Assembly: GCA_964389545.1 (NCBI GenBank)
Contig: CAYMDN010000008.1
Coordinates: forward strand, 1 to 41,176
Direction of reading: 5' to 3'
DNA length: 41,176 nucleotides
Source: UMGS1781 sp964389545
Lineage (GTDB): Bacteria > Bacillota > Clostridia > TANB77 > CAG-508
Part shown: positions 16,554 to 25,672 of the stretch, one piece after another
How positions within the stretch are numbered: the first letter of the stretch is position 1
Layout of the letters: each line of letters begins with the position of its first letter
The notes under the pieces: model-generated
Database searches by the model: none
The model's input: the letters and a program-made list of their open reading frames with translations, nothing else
Told to the model about the DNA's origin: nothing
Translations under genes and position numbers: made by a program

Positions 16554-17275
16554 CTATCACTACCTCCTATCGTTTTTGTTGTTTTTTCGAAATCACATGC
16601 TGGTATTGCTACCAATACTGGCACATCTAATAATCTTTCAACATCTTCTGATGACTTAATTGTTGTATCAAAAACACTTAACAAGAATATGTATACAATT
16701 GAAATTATAAGCCCTGCTCCAAAGAATATAACTATATCCTTTACATGGTTAATATTTGATGGTATAGAGGTTACTTCTGCTTCATCAACAACGTGAACAT
16801 TGTTGATTCCATAATATTCGTCTACTTTATCTGCGAATACTTTAGCTATTTCATTAGCTATTTTGGCACTATAAGTAGAATTTTCATTAGTTACTGAAAT
16901 TTTAATAATTTCTGTGTCTCTAACTGATGTAACTTTTACATTATTTCTAATATCATCTTCTGTAACATTTATTCCTAAGTTAGAAATAACTTGTTTAAGT
17001 ACGCTTCTACTTTTTATAAGTTCACTATATGTAGATATTAATTTAGAGTTTAGTGTTATATCTGTTGTTGTAATTCCTTCTGATGAACCTGATTCATCAT
17101 CACTTCTTTGATTTGAAGATGTTAAAATCAATGTTGTTGAAGATGAGTATTTTGGCACTGTAAATCCCATTGTATAGATAACACCTGCTACTGTGCACAA
17201 AAAAACTATTATAAAAACACGAATTTTTTTATTCCAAAATAATTTAAATATTTCTTTTAAATTTATTTCTTCCAT
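16550..17275 (-). CDS. YveK/CapA-type chain-length regulator (Wzz family)
   Basis: The 241-residue membrane adaptor has two helices (about 18-38 and 180-200) flanking an extracytoplasmic domain. The N-terminus (EINLKEIFKLFWNKKIRVFIIVFLC) and the segment VPKYSSSTTLIL are typical Wzz features. In this family the cytoplasmic C-terminal tail recruits and activates the CpsD kinase, which is the next gene and overlaps it. It begins 2 nt after the unknown membrane protein gene. Confidence 0.92.
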   Translation of the reverse strand: MEEINLKEIFKLFWNKKIRVFIIVFLCTVAGVIYTMGFTVPKYSSSTTLILTSSNQRSDDESGSSEGITTTDITLNSKLISTYSELIKSRSVLKQVISNLGINVTEDDIRNNVKVTSVRDTEIIKISVTNENSTYSAKIANEIAKVFADKVDEYYGINNVHVVDEAEVTSIPSNINHVKDIVIFFGAGLIISIVYIFLLSVFDTTIKSSEDVERLLDVPVLVAIPACDFEKTTKTIGGSDR

Positions 17276-17277
17276 TT

Positions 17278-18129
17278 CTATCTTCCTTTCCTCATTTCTC
17301 TTGCATATTTTAGTTTATAATGTGTTACCGCTGGTACGACTGTTATAATTATTCCTATTACTAATAATATCCAACTATATATCATCATTTTTCCTAATGT
17401 GCTTTGTAGCACTGCTACAACAAACTCTGAAAAAGCATTATTTAATACGACTATATTTTTGATGTTAATCTTAGAATTTATGAATACATTTATTACCATT
17501 AAAAACATACCTGTTGACATAGCTGGGATTCCCATAAATAAGAAAAACTTATAAAATCTTCTCTTACATAATAACATTAATATAATAATACATAATGCAA
17601 TAATAATCAATACTACTTTATTAATTATTTGTATCGTTTTTATTGCCTTATTATATATTCTATATACTGAATCTTCTATTTCAAAATGTGCAGATAATGT
17701 AGATTTATACTCGTCACAAATAATAGTTACGAAGTCATCTATTGCCTTTTTATTTTCTTCCGAAACAGAACCTATTGATTTTTCTATATTACTATTTAGT
17801 TTTGTTTTTAAATCTTCTACATCTATTTTTTCATTTGTACCTGAAAACATGTTTCTTACTATTGTTTTCGTGTCATTTTCTACATCTTTTGTTGTAACAA
17901 TCCCAATTAATACTTCTTCATCTAGTCCTGATTGGTTAATGTAATTTTCAAAATTTGATTGTGCCAATCCAGTTACTTTGCCATAATAATCCGTTTCATC
18001 TAATTTTTTTAACATGTATTCTTCACTTAATATTGTTTCCGATATTATGTTGATTGAAAGAAATATTATTGTTAGAACAGTTAAAATGAAAGATATTAGA
18101 TATTTAGTAAATGTCTTTATTGTTCTCAC
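17278..18129 (-). CDS. Membrane protein of unknown function between sortase and capsule regulator
   Basis: I do not recognise a family for this 283-residue protein. It has an N-terminal helix (about 9-29), an extracytoplasmic domain of about 130 residues rich in Asp/Glu/Lys/Asn with predicted helices (DVENDTKTIVRNMFSG, DDFVTIICDEYKS), and three further helices (about 168-188, 193-213, 240-266) ending in a basic tail. It starts at GTG with AAGGAGGATAAAA in front. Its place between a sortase and the chain-length regulator suggests a role at the cell surface, perhaps with the sortase substrate; this is inference from position only. Confidence 0.8.
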   Translation of the reverse strand: MRTIKTFTKYLISFILTVLTIIFLSINIISETILSEEYMLKKLDETDYYGKVTGLAQSNFENYINQSGLDEEVLIGIVTTKDVENDTKTIVRNMFSGTNEKIDVEDLKTKLNSNIEKSIGSVSEENKKAIDDFVTIICDEYKSTLSAHFEIEDSVYRIYNKAIKTIQIINKVVLIIIALCIIILMLLCKRRFYKFFLFMGIPAMSTGMFLMVINVFINSKINIKNIVVLNNAFSEFVVAVLQSTLGKMMIYSWILLVIGIIITVVPAVTHYKLKYAREMRKGR

Positions 18130-18153
18130 TTTTATCCTCCTTGTATTGGTTCA

Positions 18154-18765
18154 TTATTGTAGTTCTGCATATACTACGTATCTTTGTGTTGTATATCCAT
18201 AATTTTGAAATGGATAACATGTATATACCATTAATATTTCTTTTTCTTTTTGAATTGGTAGTTTATCTAAATCTGTTTCATTTATTAGTTGCATATCATA
18301 TATTTTATATATAAATGTACCATAATTTGTTTTTACAGTGATTTCGTCACCTACTACAAGTTCAGAAAATCTTCTAAATATGTTTTGTGAATTATGTCCC
18401 ATATAAATTATAGATCCACCTTCACCTGGAAAATAGCTACCACTTGAATGACCTACAGCATTCTTTATAATCTCTAATGTATCTCCAAAACACACCGGAA
18501 GGTCAACGTCTATTGCAGGAATTTCAATTGTAGCATATTGTGTTCCATATTCAGGATAGTTTTCTATTTTATTTTCTTTCATTACTGTTTCAGCAACAGG
18601 TTTTCGATCTTCTTCTACTGCTACTCTATTTATAATTGATATGTTTTCATTTATATCCGCCCTAAAAATTAAATACAAACTTACCAACAAGAAAGCAGTA
18701 ATAAATAAAGCAACTATTACATTAATAATAGTTGCTTTTATACTTTTTTCGAAAATTTTAGACAT
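18154..18765 (-). CDS. Sortase, class D-like
   Basis: Sortases are membrane-anchored transpeptidases that cut a C-terminal sorting motif and join the protein to the cell wall. From the ATG at 18765 the protein has 203 residues, an N-terminal helix (about 12-33), the catalytic His in YMGHNS (His124), Cys in MVYTCYP (Cys183) and Arg in TTQRYVV (Arg195). This size, with one N-terminal helix and no C-terminal one, fits class D (or E) better than pilus-type class C. A TTG two codons upstream is possible but less likely. The start overlaps the substrate gene's stop by 8 nt, so the two are translationally coupled. Confidence 0.9.
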   Translation of the reverse strand: MSKIFEKSIKATIINVIVALFITAFLLVSLYLIFRADINENISIINRVAVEEDRKPVAETVMKENKIENYPEYGTQYATIEIPAIDVDLPVCFGDTLEIIKNAVGHSSGSYFPGEGGSIIYMGHNSQNIFRRFSELVVGDEITVKTNYGTFIYKIYDMQLINETDLDKLPIQKEKEILMVYTCYPFQNYGYTTQRYVVYAELQ

Positions 18766-19285
18766 GAGCAATTTTCTTTCTAGCTACTACAACAACTGTT
18801 GCTACTAGGGCTACTGCTACAACTGAAGAAACAACTAAAACTACATTTGTTTCGTTACCTGTGTATGTTAATTTTCCATTTTCGCTTTTTATTGTTTCAA
18901 TTACTTTACCGTTCTTTTTAATTGTAACAGAACTTTTATTAAATGTTAATTGAACATCAACTATATCAGCTGCTTCATTTGCTATTTTTTTAAGAGCATC
19001 TTTGTCTGCTTTACTTAATTGACTTATATTTGTTTTTCCTGCTGCATCCATTATTCCAGCTGCTTGGTTAGCTTTTTCTACTAATTGATCAGCTTGTTCA
19101 TTTGTAACAGGATAGTCAGATAAATATCTCTCAATTTTTACTTTATCTCCTGAAGTTAATCCATATTTAGATCCTATTTGATATAATTTGTCTGTCAACT
19201 CAGAATTTGTAGTTGCATTAACAACTGTTGAAGCTGCTACTACTAATATTGCAACTAAAACTACAATTGATACGATTTTTTTCAT
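18758..19285 (-). CDS. Secreted protein with LTYTG cell-wall sorting signal (likely substrate of the adjacent sortase)
   Basis: The 175-residue protein has a signal peptide (about 1-25, MKKIVSIVVLVAILVVAASTVVNA), a mostly helical DUF1002-like middle region (KVKIERYLSDYPVTNEQADQLVEKANQAAGIM) and a short beta-like part (VQLTFNKSSVTIKKNGKVIETI). The C-terminus is a complete sorting signal: LTYTG (139-143), a hydrophobic span and the basic tail ARKKIAHV. Thr in place of the usual Pro makes it a non-standard LPXTG motif. It has its own consensus promoter and leads the operon that continues into sortase, kinase and flippase genes. The role of the mature domain is unknown. Confidence 0.85.
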   Translation of the reverse strand: MKKIVSIVVLVAILVVAASTVVNATTNSELTDKLYQIGSKYGLTSGDKVKIERYLSDYPVTNEQADQLVEKANQAAGIMDAAGKTNISQLSKADKDALKKIANEAADIVDVQLTFNKSSVTIKKNGKVIETIKSENGKLTYTGNETNVVLVVSSVVAVALVATVVVVARKKIAHV

Positions 19286-19316
19286 TTAAAACTACCTCCC
19301 AATTTAAACTTACCTA

Positions 19317-19345
19317 ATTATAACATTTAATGTACTTAACTTCAA
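19317..19345 (-). promoter_or_regulatory. Promoter of the sortase-substrate/capsule-export operon
   Basis: TTGAAG (19345-19340), 17-nt spacer, TATAAT (19322-19317) on the minus strand, about 32 nt before the ATG at 19285. It separates the downstream export unit from the upstream sugar-synthesis unit. Confidence 0.8.
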
Positions 19346-19356
19346 TGTTTTTTGTG

Positions 19357-19863
19357 TTACGTTTTTGTTACATTTTTGTTGCGTTTATGTGTCAAAATTT
19401 TGTTTAATAGTATGCATATTACTACTCCTATTGCACTTCCCGTTGTATCAATTATACAATCTCTAAATTCTCCAGATCTTCCTTTAATAAATGTTTGATG
19501 ATACTCATCTGTTAATGAATATAAAAAACATATTAATATTGTTATAAGAATACTTTTACCTGTTTTTACATTAAATGATTTTAGCGTTAGAAAAATTAGT
19601 ATTGCCAAAGTAAAATATATAAATGCATGAGAAAATTTTCTAAATGGATTATTCATCTTTTTTGCAATTGATTGTATTTCTTTGTCAGTTAAAAGTTTTT
19701 CTGATACTCCTATTTTGTTCATAATATTATTAGTTTGTTTTATTGTGAATTCCACAATTTCTAAGCTCTTATGTCCAGACTCGTTTGCATTCATTGATGA
19801 TAATACAAATATGCTAATCATGCATATAATTGTTAATGTAGATATTAGTATTCTTTTAGTCAT
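19357..19863 (-). CDS. VanZ family membrane protein
   Basis: The 168-residue protein has an N-terminal helix (about 7-24), a polar stretch, and three helices (about 80-95, 103-117, 140-157). The segment SLTDEYHQTFIKGRSGEFRDCIIDTTGSAIG is the recognisable VanZ signature (TDExHQxFxxGRxxxxxDxxxxxxG). VanZ proteins confer low-level teicoplanin resistance in one context, but most members are of unknown role and often sit in surface-polysaccharide loci, as here. AAGGAG precedes the ATG. It is probably the last gene of the upstream unit. Confidence 0.9.
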   Translation of the reverse strand: MTKRILISTLTIICMISIFVLSSMNANESGHKSLEIVEFTIKQTNNIMNKIGVSEKLLTDKEIQSIAKKMNNPFRKFSHAFIYFTLAILIFLTLKSFNVKTGKSILITILICFLYSLTDEYHQTFIKGRSGEFRDCIIDTTGSAIGVVICILLNKILTHKRNKNVTKT

Positions 19864-19884
19864 TTTTTCTCCTTATTAATTATT

Positions 19885-21028
19885 TTAGTATTCTTCCATT
19901 ATAGTTATATCTTCTTGTGTCAAATAACTCTTATATGGCATAAGGCTTCCTTCATCAAATTGTGTAATGAATCTAGTATATCCCATTAAGCATAAGCCAA
20001 TTGTGCATAATTGAATAATTCCTGAATACTTCTTCTGATTTATTTCACATAAGTATAATAAGATAATTGCATATGTTATTGTAAAATAATCTTTTTCTCT
20101 TGTTAAGATAGAATATCCTCTAAATAATGTGAAAATAGGCAATAAAATTATAAATATTTTTATTATAAATTCTGCATTTTCATTTGATTCAGTTATTTTC
20201 TCATAATTTATTATGGTTAATATCATAATTGTAAAATATTCAATTGTATGTAATAAGCTGATACCGTGCACCTGGTATACTATTTATAAGGTTTGTTGCT
20301 TTAGCAATAGAAGTACTATTGCTAAATAAGTTTATAAACCATTGAAAATTACTTAAAATCGGTATTTTTAATGTACTCAATATGATTGTTGGTATAAATA
20401 TTACATTCAATAATATTAGTCTTTTCTTCGTCAGTTTAAATGCTCCTATAAAATATATTGGGAATAACAGTAATGCACCATTATGGAATGTTGCTGCAAT
20501 CGCACAACATATAAAATATTTTATCATTTTCCTATCTTGTATATATTTTAATGCAATAAAGAAAATGGCTATTGTAATGGATTGTCTTAAACTTATAAAT
20601 GTATTATAGAAGAATATTTTATATATAAATATAATTAATAAAAAATTAAAGTTCTTCGTATATTTCTTTAGTCCAATATACATTGCAGAATAAAAAATGA
20701 TTGAATGTATCATTGTAAATCCAAAAAAGTTAAATCCTAGAGTTTTAACCACGGAACATAAAAATAAAAAACCTTGTTCTGCTCCATATGTTCCTGATAT
20801 ATATCTAACTGATGAAAAAGAAAATTCTTTTAATAGCGGAACAGCCTCAAACATCGTTTGATATACATAATAATCAGTTCCTCCTAAATAATATCTCGTT
20901 CCCGATATTATGCATAATACGCATAAAGTTAGTATCTCACATACTTTTTTTGCTTTATCATTTTTTACTACATTATTTATAATTAACATCAAAACACAAA
21001 ATATAAATAGTCCAACGTAAAAATACAT
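19885..21028 (-). pseudogene. EpsG/Wzy-like polysaccharide polymerase with a frame break
   Basis: EpsG-type proteins polymerise exopolysaccharide repeat units outside the membrane. The first frame (start 21028) gives about 255 residues with several helices and the family-like ISGTRYYLGGTDYYVYQTMF and SLRQSITIAIFFIALKYI, then runs off as GARYQLITYN and stops near 20240. The second frame continues the membrane pattern (GISLLHTIEYFTIMILTIINYEK onward) to 19885 and could open only at a GTG without ribosome site. Together they give about 380 residues, the usual EpsG length. Deleting one C in CACGGTA at about 20266 joins them as SIPGAGISLLHTIEYF. This is either an assembly indel or a true lesion, which would leave the locus without its only polymerase. 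Confidence 0.75.
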
Positions 21029-21068
21029 ATTTTTTTCCTTTCATTTATTATTGATTTGATATTCATTT

Positions 21069-22196
21069 TTAGTTTACTTCTTTAATGTTTTTGTCTATAT
21101 TATATATTCTTTTCATTTCATTCATTATATTTTTCAGAGAATATTTCATCGCATTTTCTTTGTTATTATTAAATTCATCATGGTTTTGCAATGCTGATAT
21201 TCTTTTTATTTCATCTATAAACTGTGTAATATCGTTCGATAGATATCCTATACCATCTCCCAGTAATTCTCGATGCCCTCTATTATCAGTTGCAATTATT
21301 GGTAAATTCATATACATTGCTTCCATTATATTAACTGGTAAGCCTTCTCTAATGCTAGATGCAACATATATATCTGTTAGTTTTAATAATTGTGGTATGT
21401 CATTTCTTTTTCCTAGAATTTTTATATGTTCTTTTAAGCCATTCTCTTTAACAAATTTCTCATATTCTTCTTTTTTATTGCCCTTACCTATTAGTAATAA
21501 AATGTATCGTTTATTTTCCTTTATTAATTCTTGAATAGCTTTAATAAGAAACATTTGATTTTTGTTTACATTTAGTTCAGCAACATAAGATAATACAATG
21601 TTATCTGTTCCTATTCCAAGTTCTTTTTTTAATAGTCTTATGTCATTTTCTTTAATATTTACATCAAATCTTGAAGTATCTAGTCCAACTCCATGAACAT
21701 ATTCTATATTTTTAACTTTCTTAAATTTTTTCTTTGCTAGTTCATAATCTTCTTTAGTTATGGTAATTAATGTGTCTGTATATCGTGATAGGTATCTTTC
21801 AATTGGATAATATATAATCCAATTCTTTAATGGAGCTCCTTTATAAAAATGAAAACCATGTGCAGTATATATAACCCTCACACCATTCTTTCTTGCTTTT
21901 TTTGCTGCTAATCTAGTAAGTACCCCTCCAACGGGTGTATGGCAATGTATTATTTCATATTGATTTGAATTTATTATATTTTTTAGCATTTTGTATGATT
22001 TGATATTTTGGCTTTTTAACGGAGATCTACTAAAAGGTATATCAAAATGTTCATCACAATATTCAATTTTATCATTTCCTTTACTTGCAACGTGTACTTC
22101 ATATCCCATTTCTTTAAAAAATTTTAAATATGGTGTATGAAATGCTTTAATATGTCCTGTTACTGTTGCTACAAAAAGAATTTTTTTCTTATTCAT
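21069..22196 (-). CDS. Glycosyltransferase family 4
   Basis: The 375-residue GT-B enzyme has an N-terminal Rossmann domain (KKKILFVATVTGHIKAFHTPYLKFFKEMGYEVHV), the interdomain GVGLDTSRFDVN, and the C-terminal donor site with the E-x7-E motif EGLPVNIMEAM followed by LPIIATDNRGHREL. It would add the second or a later sugar to the lipid-linked unit using a nucleotide-sugar donor. The frame is open upstream to 22259 but overlaps the preceding gene. AAGGAG 6 nt before the ATG at 22196 fixes the start. Retaining mechanism follows from the family, not from this sequence. Confidence 0.93.
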   Translation of the reverse strand: MNKKKILFVATVTGHIKAFHTPYLKFFKEMGYEVHVASKGNDKIEYCDEHFDIPFSRSPLKSQNIKSYKMLKNIINSNQYEIIHCHTPVGGVLTRLAAKKARKNGVRVIYTAHGFHFYKGAPLKNWIIYYPIERYLSRYTDTLITITKEDYELAKKKFKKVKNIEYVHGVGLDTSRFDVNIKENDIRLLKKELGIGTDNIVLSYVAELNVNKNQMFLIKAIQELIKENKRYILLLIGKGNKKEEYEKFVKENGLKEHIKILGKRNDIPQLLKLTDIYVASSIREGLPVNIMEAMYMNLPIIATDNRGHRELLGDGIGYLSNDITQFIDEIKRISALQNHDEFNNNKENAMKYSLKNIMNEMKRIYNIDKNIKEVN

Positions 22197-22218
22197 ATAA
22201 AGCTCCTTATTGTTAGTT

Positions 22219-23526
22219 TTAATTATTTTCATAGTCTTGCGGATTATATTGATATTCACATATTGTTTTCTTGAATTTACCTGATTTTAATGATGGAATT
22301 CCATCAACATGTTCTATAGTTACTTGTGCTTCTTCTCCTAGTATTTGTTTTATTAATTCTACAAATTCTTCATCTGTATAAAACTCTTTTGCGCCATTAA
22401 CCTTTAAAGTATATTCTTTTGGACCTTTTTGTATAAATTGATATTGTTTTATTTTATCAAATTTCCACATATATACGCCCCAAGTATGAGACGTCATTTT
22501 ATTTCCATGTGTATCATAAATTAAATCTACTTTTCTACCTTGTATAGTTTTAAGCATTGTTGTCCAAGTATCTTTTTTTTCTCCTAAAATAGCTAAATCT
22601 CCAGTATCATATCTAATTAGTGGAACTGCAAAGCTATATAAATCTGTAACAACAATTCTCCCTAGTTCACCAATTTCTACTGGTTCATCAGAATCTTGTT
22701 TTAAAATTTCTATAAAAAAACCTGATGTATTAACTAAAAACTCATCAGACATGTCTCTCGTTTGCGCCAAAAATCCATTCTCTTCATTACTATATCTATC
22801 AACCACAGCACATCCCATAGTATCTTTTATTTTTTCTTTCATTTCCATGCTCAATACTTCTGATCCACTTACTAAAACTTTTGTATGAAAATCTTTTGGT
22901 GTATCTCCTTTTGAACTTATGTAATTTACTAATTGTTCATATGTTGATGCATATGCTAAACAAGAATTTATGTGTGGTTTCTTTTTTAATCTTTTTCTAA
23001 TCTTTTCAAGATTATCATCATTCAACTGTAATATATTTATAGGTACAAGGTTCTGCATCCAAAGTTCCATCTTAGATTTTTTATTTCTTGCTGTCCACAC
23101 TCTAAAGTAAATATATTTTTGTCCAAGTTTTTGTCCTATAATCTCGTTTAAATATATTAATTCAGCTAATTGTCTTTTCCTTTTGCCAATATCCCAATCC
23201 ATTACAAATGGTGTTCCTGTTGATCCACTTGTAGACATCTTATGCACTGGTTTCCCTTTATATTCTGATGAATATAGTTCATTCCATTTTGATTTAATTA
23301 TATTTTTATCTATAATTGGAAAAGAAGTAATATCTTTAGGATTACATTCTTTATAGAATTCTGATGTTTTTACAGCATGATTCAATAATCTATCAAGTTG
23401 TTGTTTATTTAATTTTTTATTTTCTAGTAGATCTTTTATTTCAATATAATTTTTTTTTACTTCACCATTATATCGAATCTTATCATAGATCCAGAACCCT
23501 GTTCTTCTTATATAATCGCTAAACAT
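22219..23526 (-). CDS. CapK/PaaK-like adenylate-forming ligase of the capsule locus
   Basis: The 435-residue protein resembles phenylacetate-CoA ligase (PaaK) and capsule CapK proteins. It carries the P-loop MSTSGSTGTPFVMDWD (about 98-113), VVDRYSNEENGFLAQ, and PLIRYDTGDLAIL with a C-terminal lid. Such genes are frequent in polysaccharide clusters, where they are thought to activate a carboxylic or amino acid for transfer to the polymer, though few have been tested. It sits 14 nt after the FemAB-like gene, an acyl/aminoacyl transferase candidate, so the two may act in sequence (inference). Confidence 0.85.
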   Translation of the reverse strand: MFSDYIRRTGFWIYDKIRYNGEVKKNYIEIKDLLENKKLNKQQLDRLLNHAVKTSEFYKECNPKDITSFPIIDKNIIKSKWNELYSSEYKGKPVHKMSTSGSTGTPFVMDWDIGKRKRQLAELIYLNEIIGQKLGQKYIYFRVWTARNKKSKMELWMQNLVPINILQLNDDNLEKIRKRLKKKPHINSCLAYASTYEQLVNYISSKGDTPKDFHTKVLVSGSEVLSMEMKEKIKDTMGCAVVDRYSNEENGFLAQTRDMSDEFLVNTSGFFIEILKQDSDEPVEIGELGRIVVTDLYSFAVPLIRYDTGDLAILGEKKDTWTTMLKTIQGRKVDLIYDTHGNKMTSHTWGVYMWKFDKIKQYQFIQKGPKEYTLKVNGAKEFYTDEEFVELIKQILGEEAQVTIEHVDGIPSLKSGKFKKTICEYQYNPQDYENN

Positions 23527-23540
23527 TACTTTCCTCTCCT

Positions 23541-24539
23541 CTATATTTTTTGTCTATATGCTGGAAAAAAATCTGATTCTTTATTTACATTTCTTTCCTT
23601 ACACATTTTATCATAAAGATCTTGATTCCATATTTTTTTACCTACATAAAAATCAAAATCTGTATTTTTTGAAAATTGTCTTTTAAATTTATAAAGTGAA
23701 TCTTCTTCAGAATTTGATAACCCTCCACCATGATGTATTAGTTTATATCCATTTTTCTTTCCCCATAATGCTGTACCATATCTTAATATATATGATGGTG
23801 CTAATTTTATATAGTTTGTGTCTGTGCCTGATAAGTGTGTATGAATAGTTTTATTATATATAAAATATAATCCACTTGCTATTACTTTATCGTCATATCT
23901 TGCTTCTGTAACTACTATATTATCTTTAAAATACTTTAATATTTTTTCAAAATAACTATCTGGAAAATAATAATATTCTTGTGCACTTTTTCTATCCATA
24001 GTTAAATAATATATTTTTTTAAAATCATCTAGGCTATCAGGATGTTCATTAATATTATATGTAATTCCTTTATTTAATGCTTGTCTTATACTTTTTCTAC
24101 ATCCTTTGCTAAATTCTTCTCGAATAGGATCATCATATATTTCTAAATTTGTTCCTAATGTTTTTCTTATACATTCTGCATTATAAATATTTTCAAAGTC
24201 TAATGCATTATTAATAATTGGATGAAATCTTATGAACTCACTAATTATATTATTTTCATAACAATATTTCTTAAAGTTTTCTTCATAGTCTTTTAATAGT
24301 TTGTTTTTATTTCCATTACATTCCAGTATAACTGGTCCACCATATCCATATGGTGTTATAATGTCATAATATTTGTTATTATCATTTAATTCTATTGGTA
24401 TTTCTCTTTTTATAAATTGATTATGTATTACGCCATCTTCATTTTCTAACTTATATACTATTGCTTCACCGTTTTCTACTGATTCATATAATTTTCCATA
24501 GTTTTCATTAAAATATATATCTAGGTCATTCTTATTCAA
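23541..24539 (-). CDS. FemAB/GNAT-like acyl or aminoacyl transferase
   Basis: The 332-residue protein has the two-GNAT-lobe FemABX-like layout: ITPYGYGGPVILE (about 62) and, in the second lobe, SIRQALNKGITYNI, IYYLTMDRKSAQEYYYFPDSYFEKI, VIASGLYFIYNKTIHTHLSGTD and LIHHGGGLSNSEEDSLYKFKRQFS. FemAB relatives transfer amino acids from aminoacyl-tRNA to peptidoglycan bridges; those in capsule loci may modify the polysaccharide instead. The start is TTG (24537-24539) with GAGG at about 9 nt. No ATG lies nearby in frame. It follows the PglC-GNAT gene by 18 nt in the same operon. Confidence 0.85.
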   Translation of the reverse strand: MNKNDLDIYFNENYGKLYESVENGEAIVYKLENEDGVIHNQFIKREIPIELNDNNKYYDIITPYGYGGPVILECNGNKNKLLKDYEENFKKYCYENNIISEFIRFHPIINNALDFENIYNAECIRKTLGTNLEIYDDPIREEFSKGCRKSIRQALNKGITYNINEHPDSLDDFKKIYYLTMDRKSAQEYYYFPDSYFEKILKYFKDNIVVTEARYDDKVIASGLYFIYNKTIHTHLSGTDTNYIKLAPSYILRYGTALWGKKNGYKLIHHGGGLSNSEEDSLYKFKRQFSKNTDFDFYVGKKIWNQDLYDKMCKERNVNKESDFFPAYRQKI

Positions 24540-24557
24540 TCTTAATACCTCTTCTAA

Positions 24558-25655
24558 CTAAACCTTTGCTTCTCGCTTTTTCTTCATTAAATCTTCCATG
24601 TTATACCATACTTTTTTTATCATCTTGAAATTTTTGTCATTTTCTTCTATTTTTTCGAAACCGCTTTTCAAGTAGAATCTATATGCATTTACATTATTTT
24701 TATCAACATTAAGTTCTATATTTTTGCGAACCACTTTTTCTAAATTTGCTAGTAACTTTTTCCCAAAACCAAATTTTCTATATTCGTCTCTAACATAAAA
24801 ATAATTGACATGTATAGTGTCATCATTTTCTTTATATCCCCAAATAAATCCTTGTAATTCTTCTAATATATATAAACCTAAAATAATTGCAGTTCCATCT
24901 GTAGTAAAGTTTTTCATATTATTGTATATTCTATCAACTTCTTCATTTATATCACCATTGTAGTATTCTTTTCTAAGGTCTTCTATATATTCTTTTAAAA
25001 CTTTTTCATTATCTTCAATATCATTACAATTTAATCTTCTTATTGTTTCTTTTCTTTCAATATCGAAATTTTTTACATTTCCTGTTCCAGCTATTATAAC
25101 ATTATCTTTTTTTACTACTTTATAAAATGTTTTAAATAAAATTTTCACATCATTTATAAATGTAATATTATTCACATACTCTATATCGTATTCAAATCGA
25201 TTTTCCCAATTTAGACCATTTCTTCCATTTACCTGGGCAAGCCCTGTCAATCCTGGTCTTGCATCATGTCTATGCTTTTCATTTTCATTATAATATGGTA
25301 AATATCTCACTTCTAATGGTCGTGGTCCTACGATAGACATGTCTCCCTTTAGTATGTTGATTAGCTCTGGTAATTCATCAATACTTGTGTTTCTTAAAAA
25401 TTTTCCAAATTTCGTTACTCTCTCTACATCAGGTAATAATTCTCCATGTTTATCTTTTTTTTCTGCCATTGTTCTAAATTTATATAAAGTAAAAACTTTT
25501 TCATCTTTTCCTGGTCGTGGTTGTTTAAAGATTGCAGGTTTTCCCATCTTAATTCTAACTGCTATGTACACTATAATCATTAATGGCATTAATATTATTA
25601 ATGCCACTAAACTCAATATAAAATCTAGTAACCTCTTTATGTATTTTTCATACAT
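24558..25655 (-). CDS. PglC-like phosphosugar transferase fused to a GNAT acetyltransferase
   Basis: Residues 1 to about 200 form a small PglC-type initiating transferase. It has a re-entrant membrane segment (about 8-33), FKQPRPGKDEKVFTLYKFRTM, the catalytic Asp-Glu in SIDELPEL (Asp93-Glu94), GDMSIVGPRPLEVRYLPYY and RPGLTGLAQVNGR. It would move a phosphosugar from UDP to undecaprenyl phosphate. Residues from about 204 are a GNAT domain with the acetyl-CoA loop VRDEYRKFGFGKKLL (about 288-302) and NAYRFYLKSGFEKI. The two upstream genes make a UDP-4-amino sugar, so the GNAT part most likely acetylates that amine, as PglD does elsewhere with an unrelated fold. The order PglF, PglE, PglC-GNAT supports this. 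The specific product is inferred. Confidence 0.88.
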   Translation of the reverse strand: MYEKYIKRLLDFILSLVALIILMPLMIIVYIAVRIKMGKPAIFKQPRPGKDEKVFTLYKFRTMAEKKDKHGELLPDVERVTKFGKFLRNTSIDELPELINILKGDMSIVGPRPLEVRYLPYYNENEKHRHDARPGLTGLAQVNGRNGLNWENRFEYDIEYVNNITFINDVKILFKTFYKVVKKDNVIIAGTGNVKNFDIERKETIRRLNCNDIEDNEKVLKEYIEDLRKEYYNGDINEEVDRIYNNMKNFTTDGTAIILGLYILEELQGFIWGYKENDDTIHVNYFYVRDEYRKFGFGKKLLANLEKVVRKNIELNVDKNNVNAYRFYLKSGFEKIEENDKNFKMIKKVWYNMEDLMKKKREAKV

Positions 25656-25672
25656 CTTTCTTCCCTCATTTA

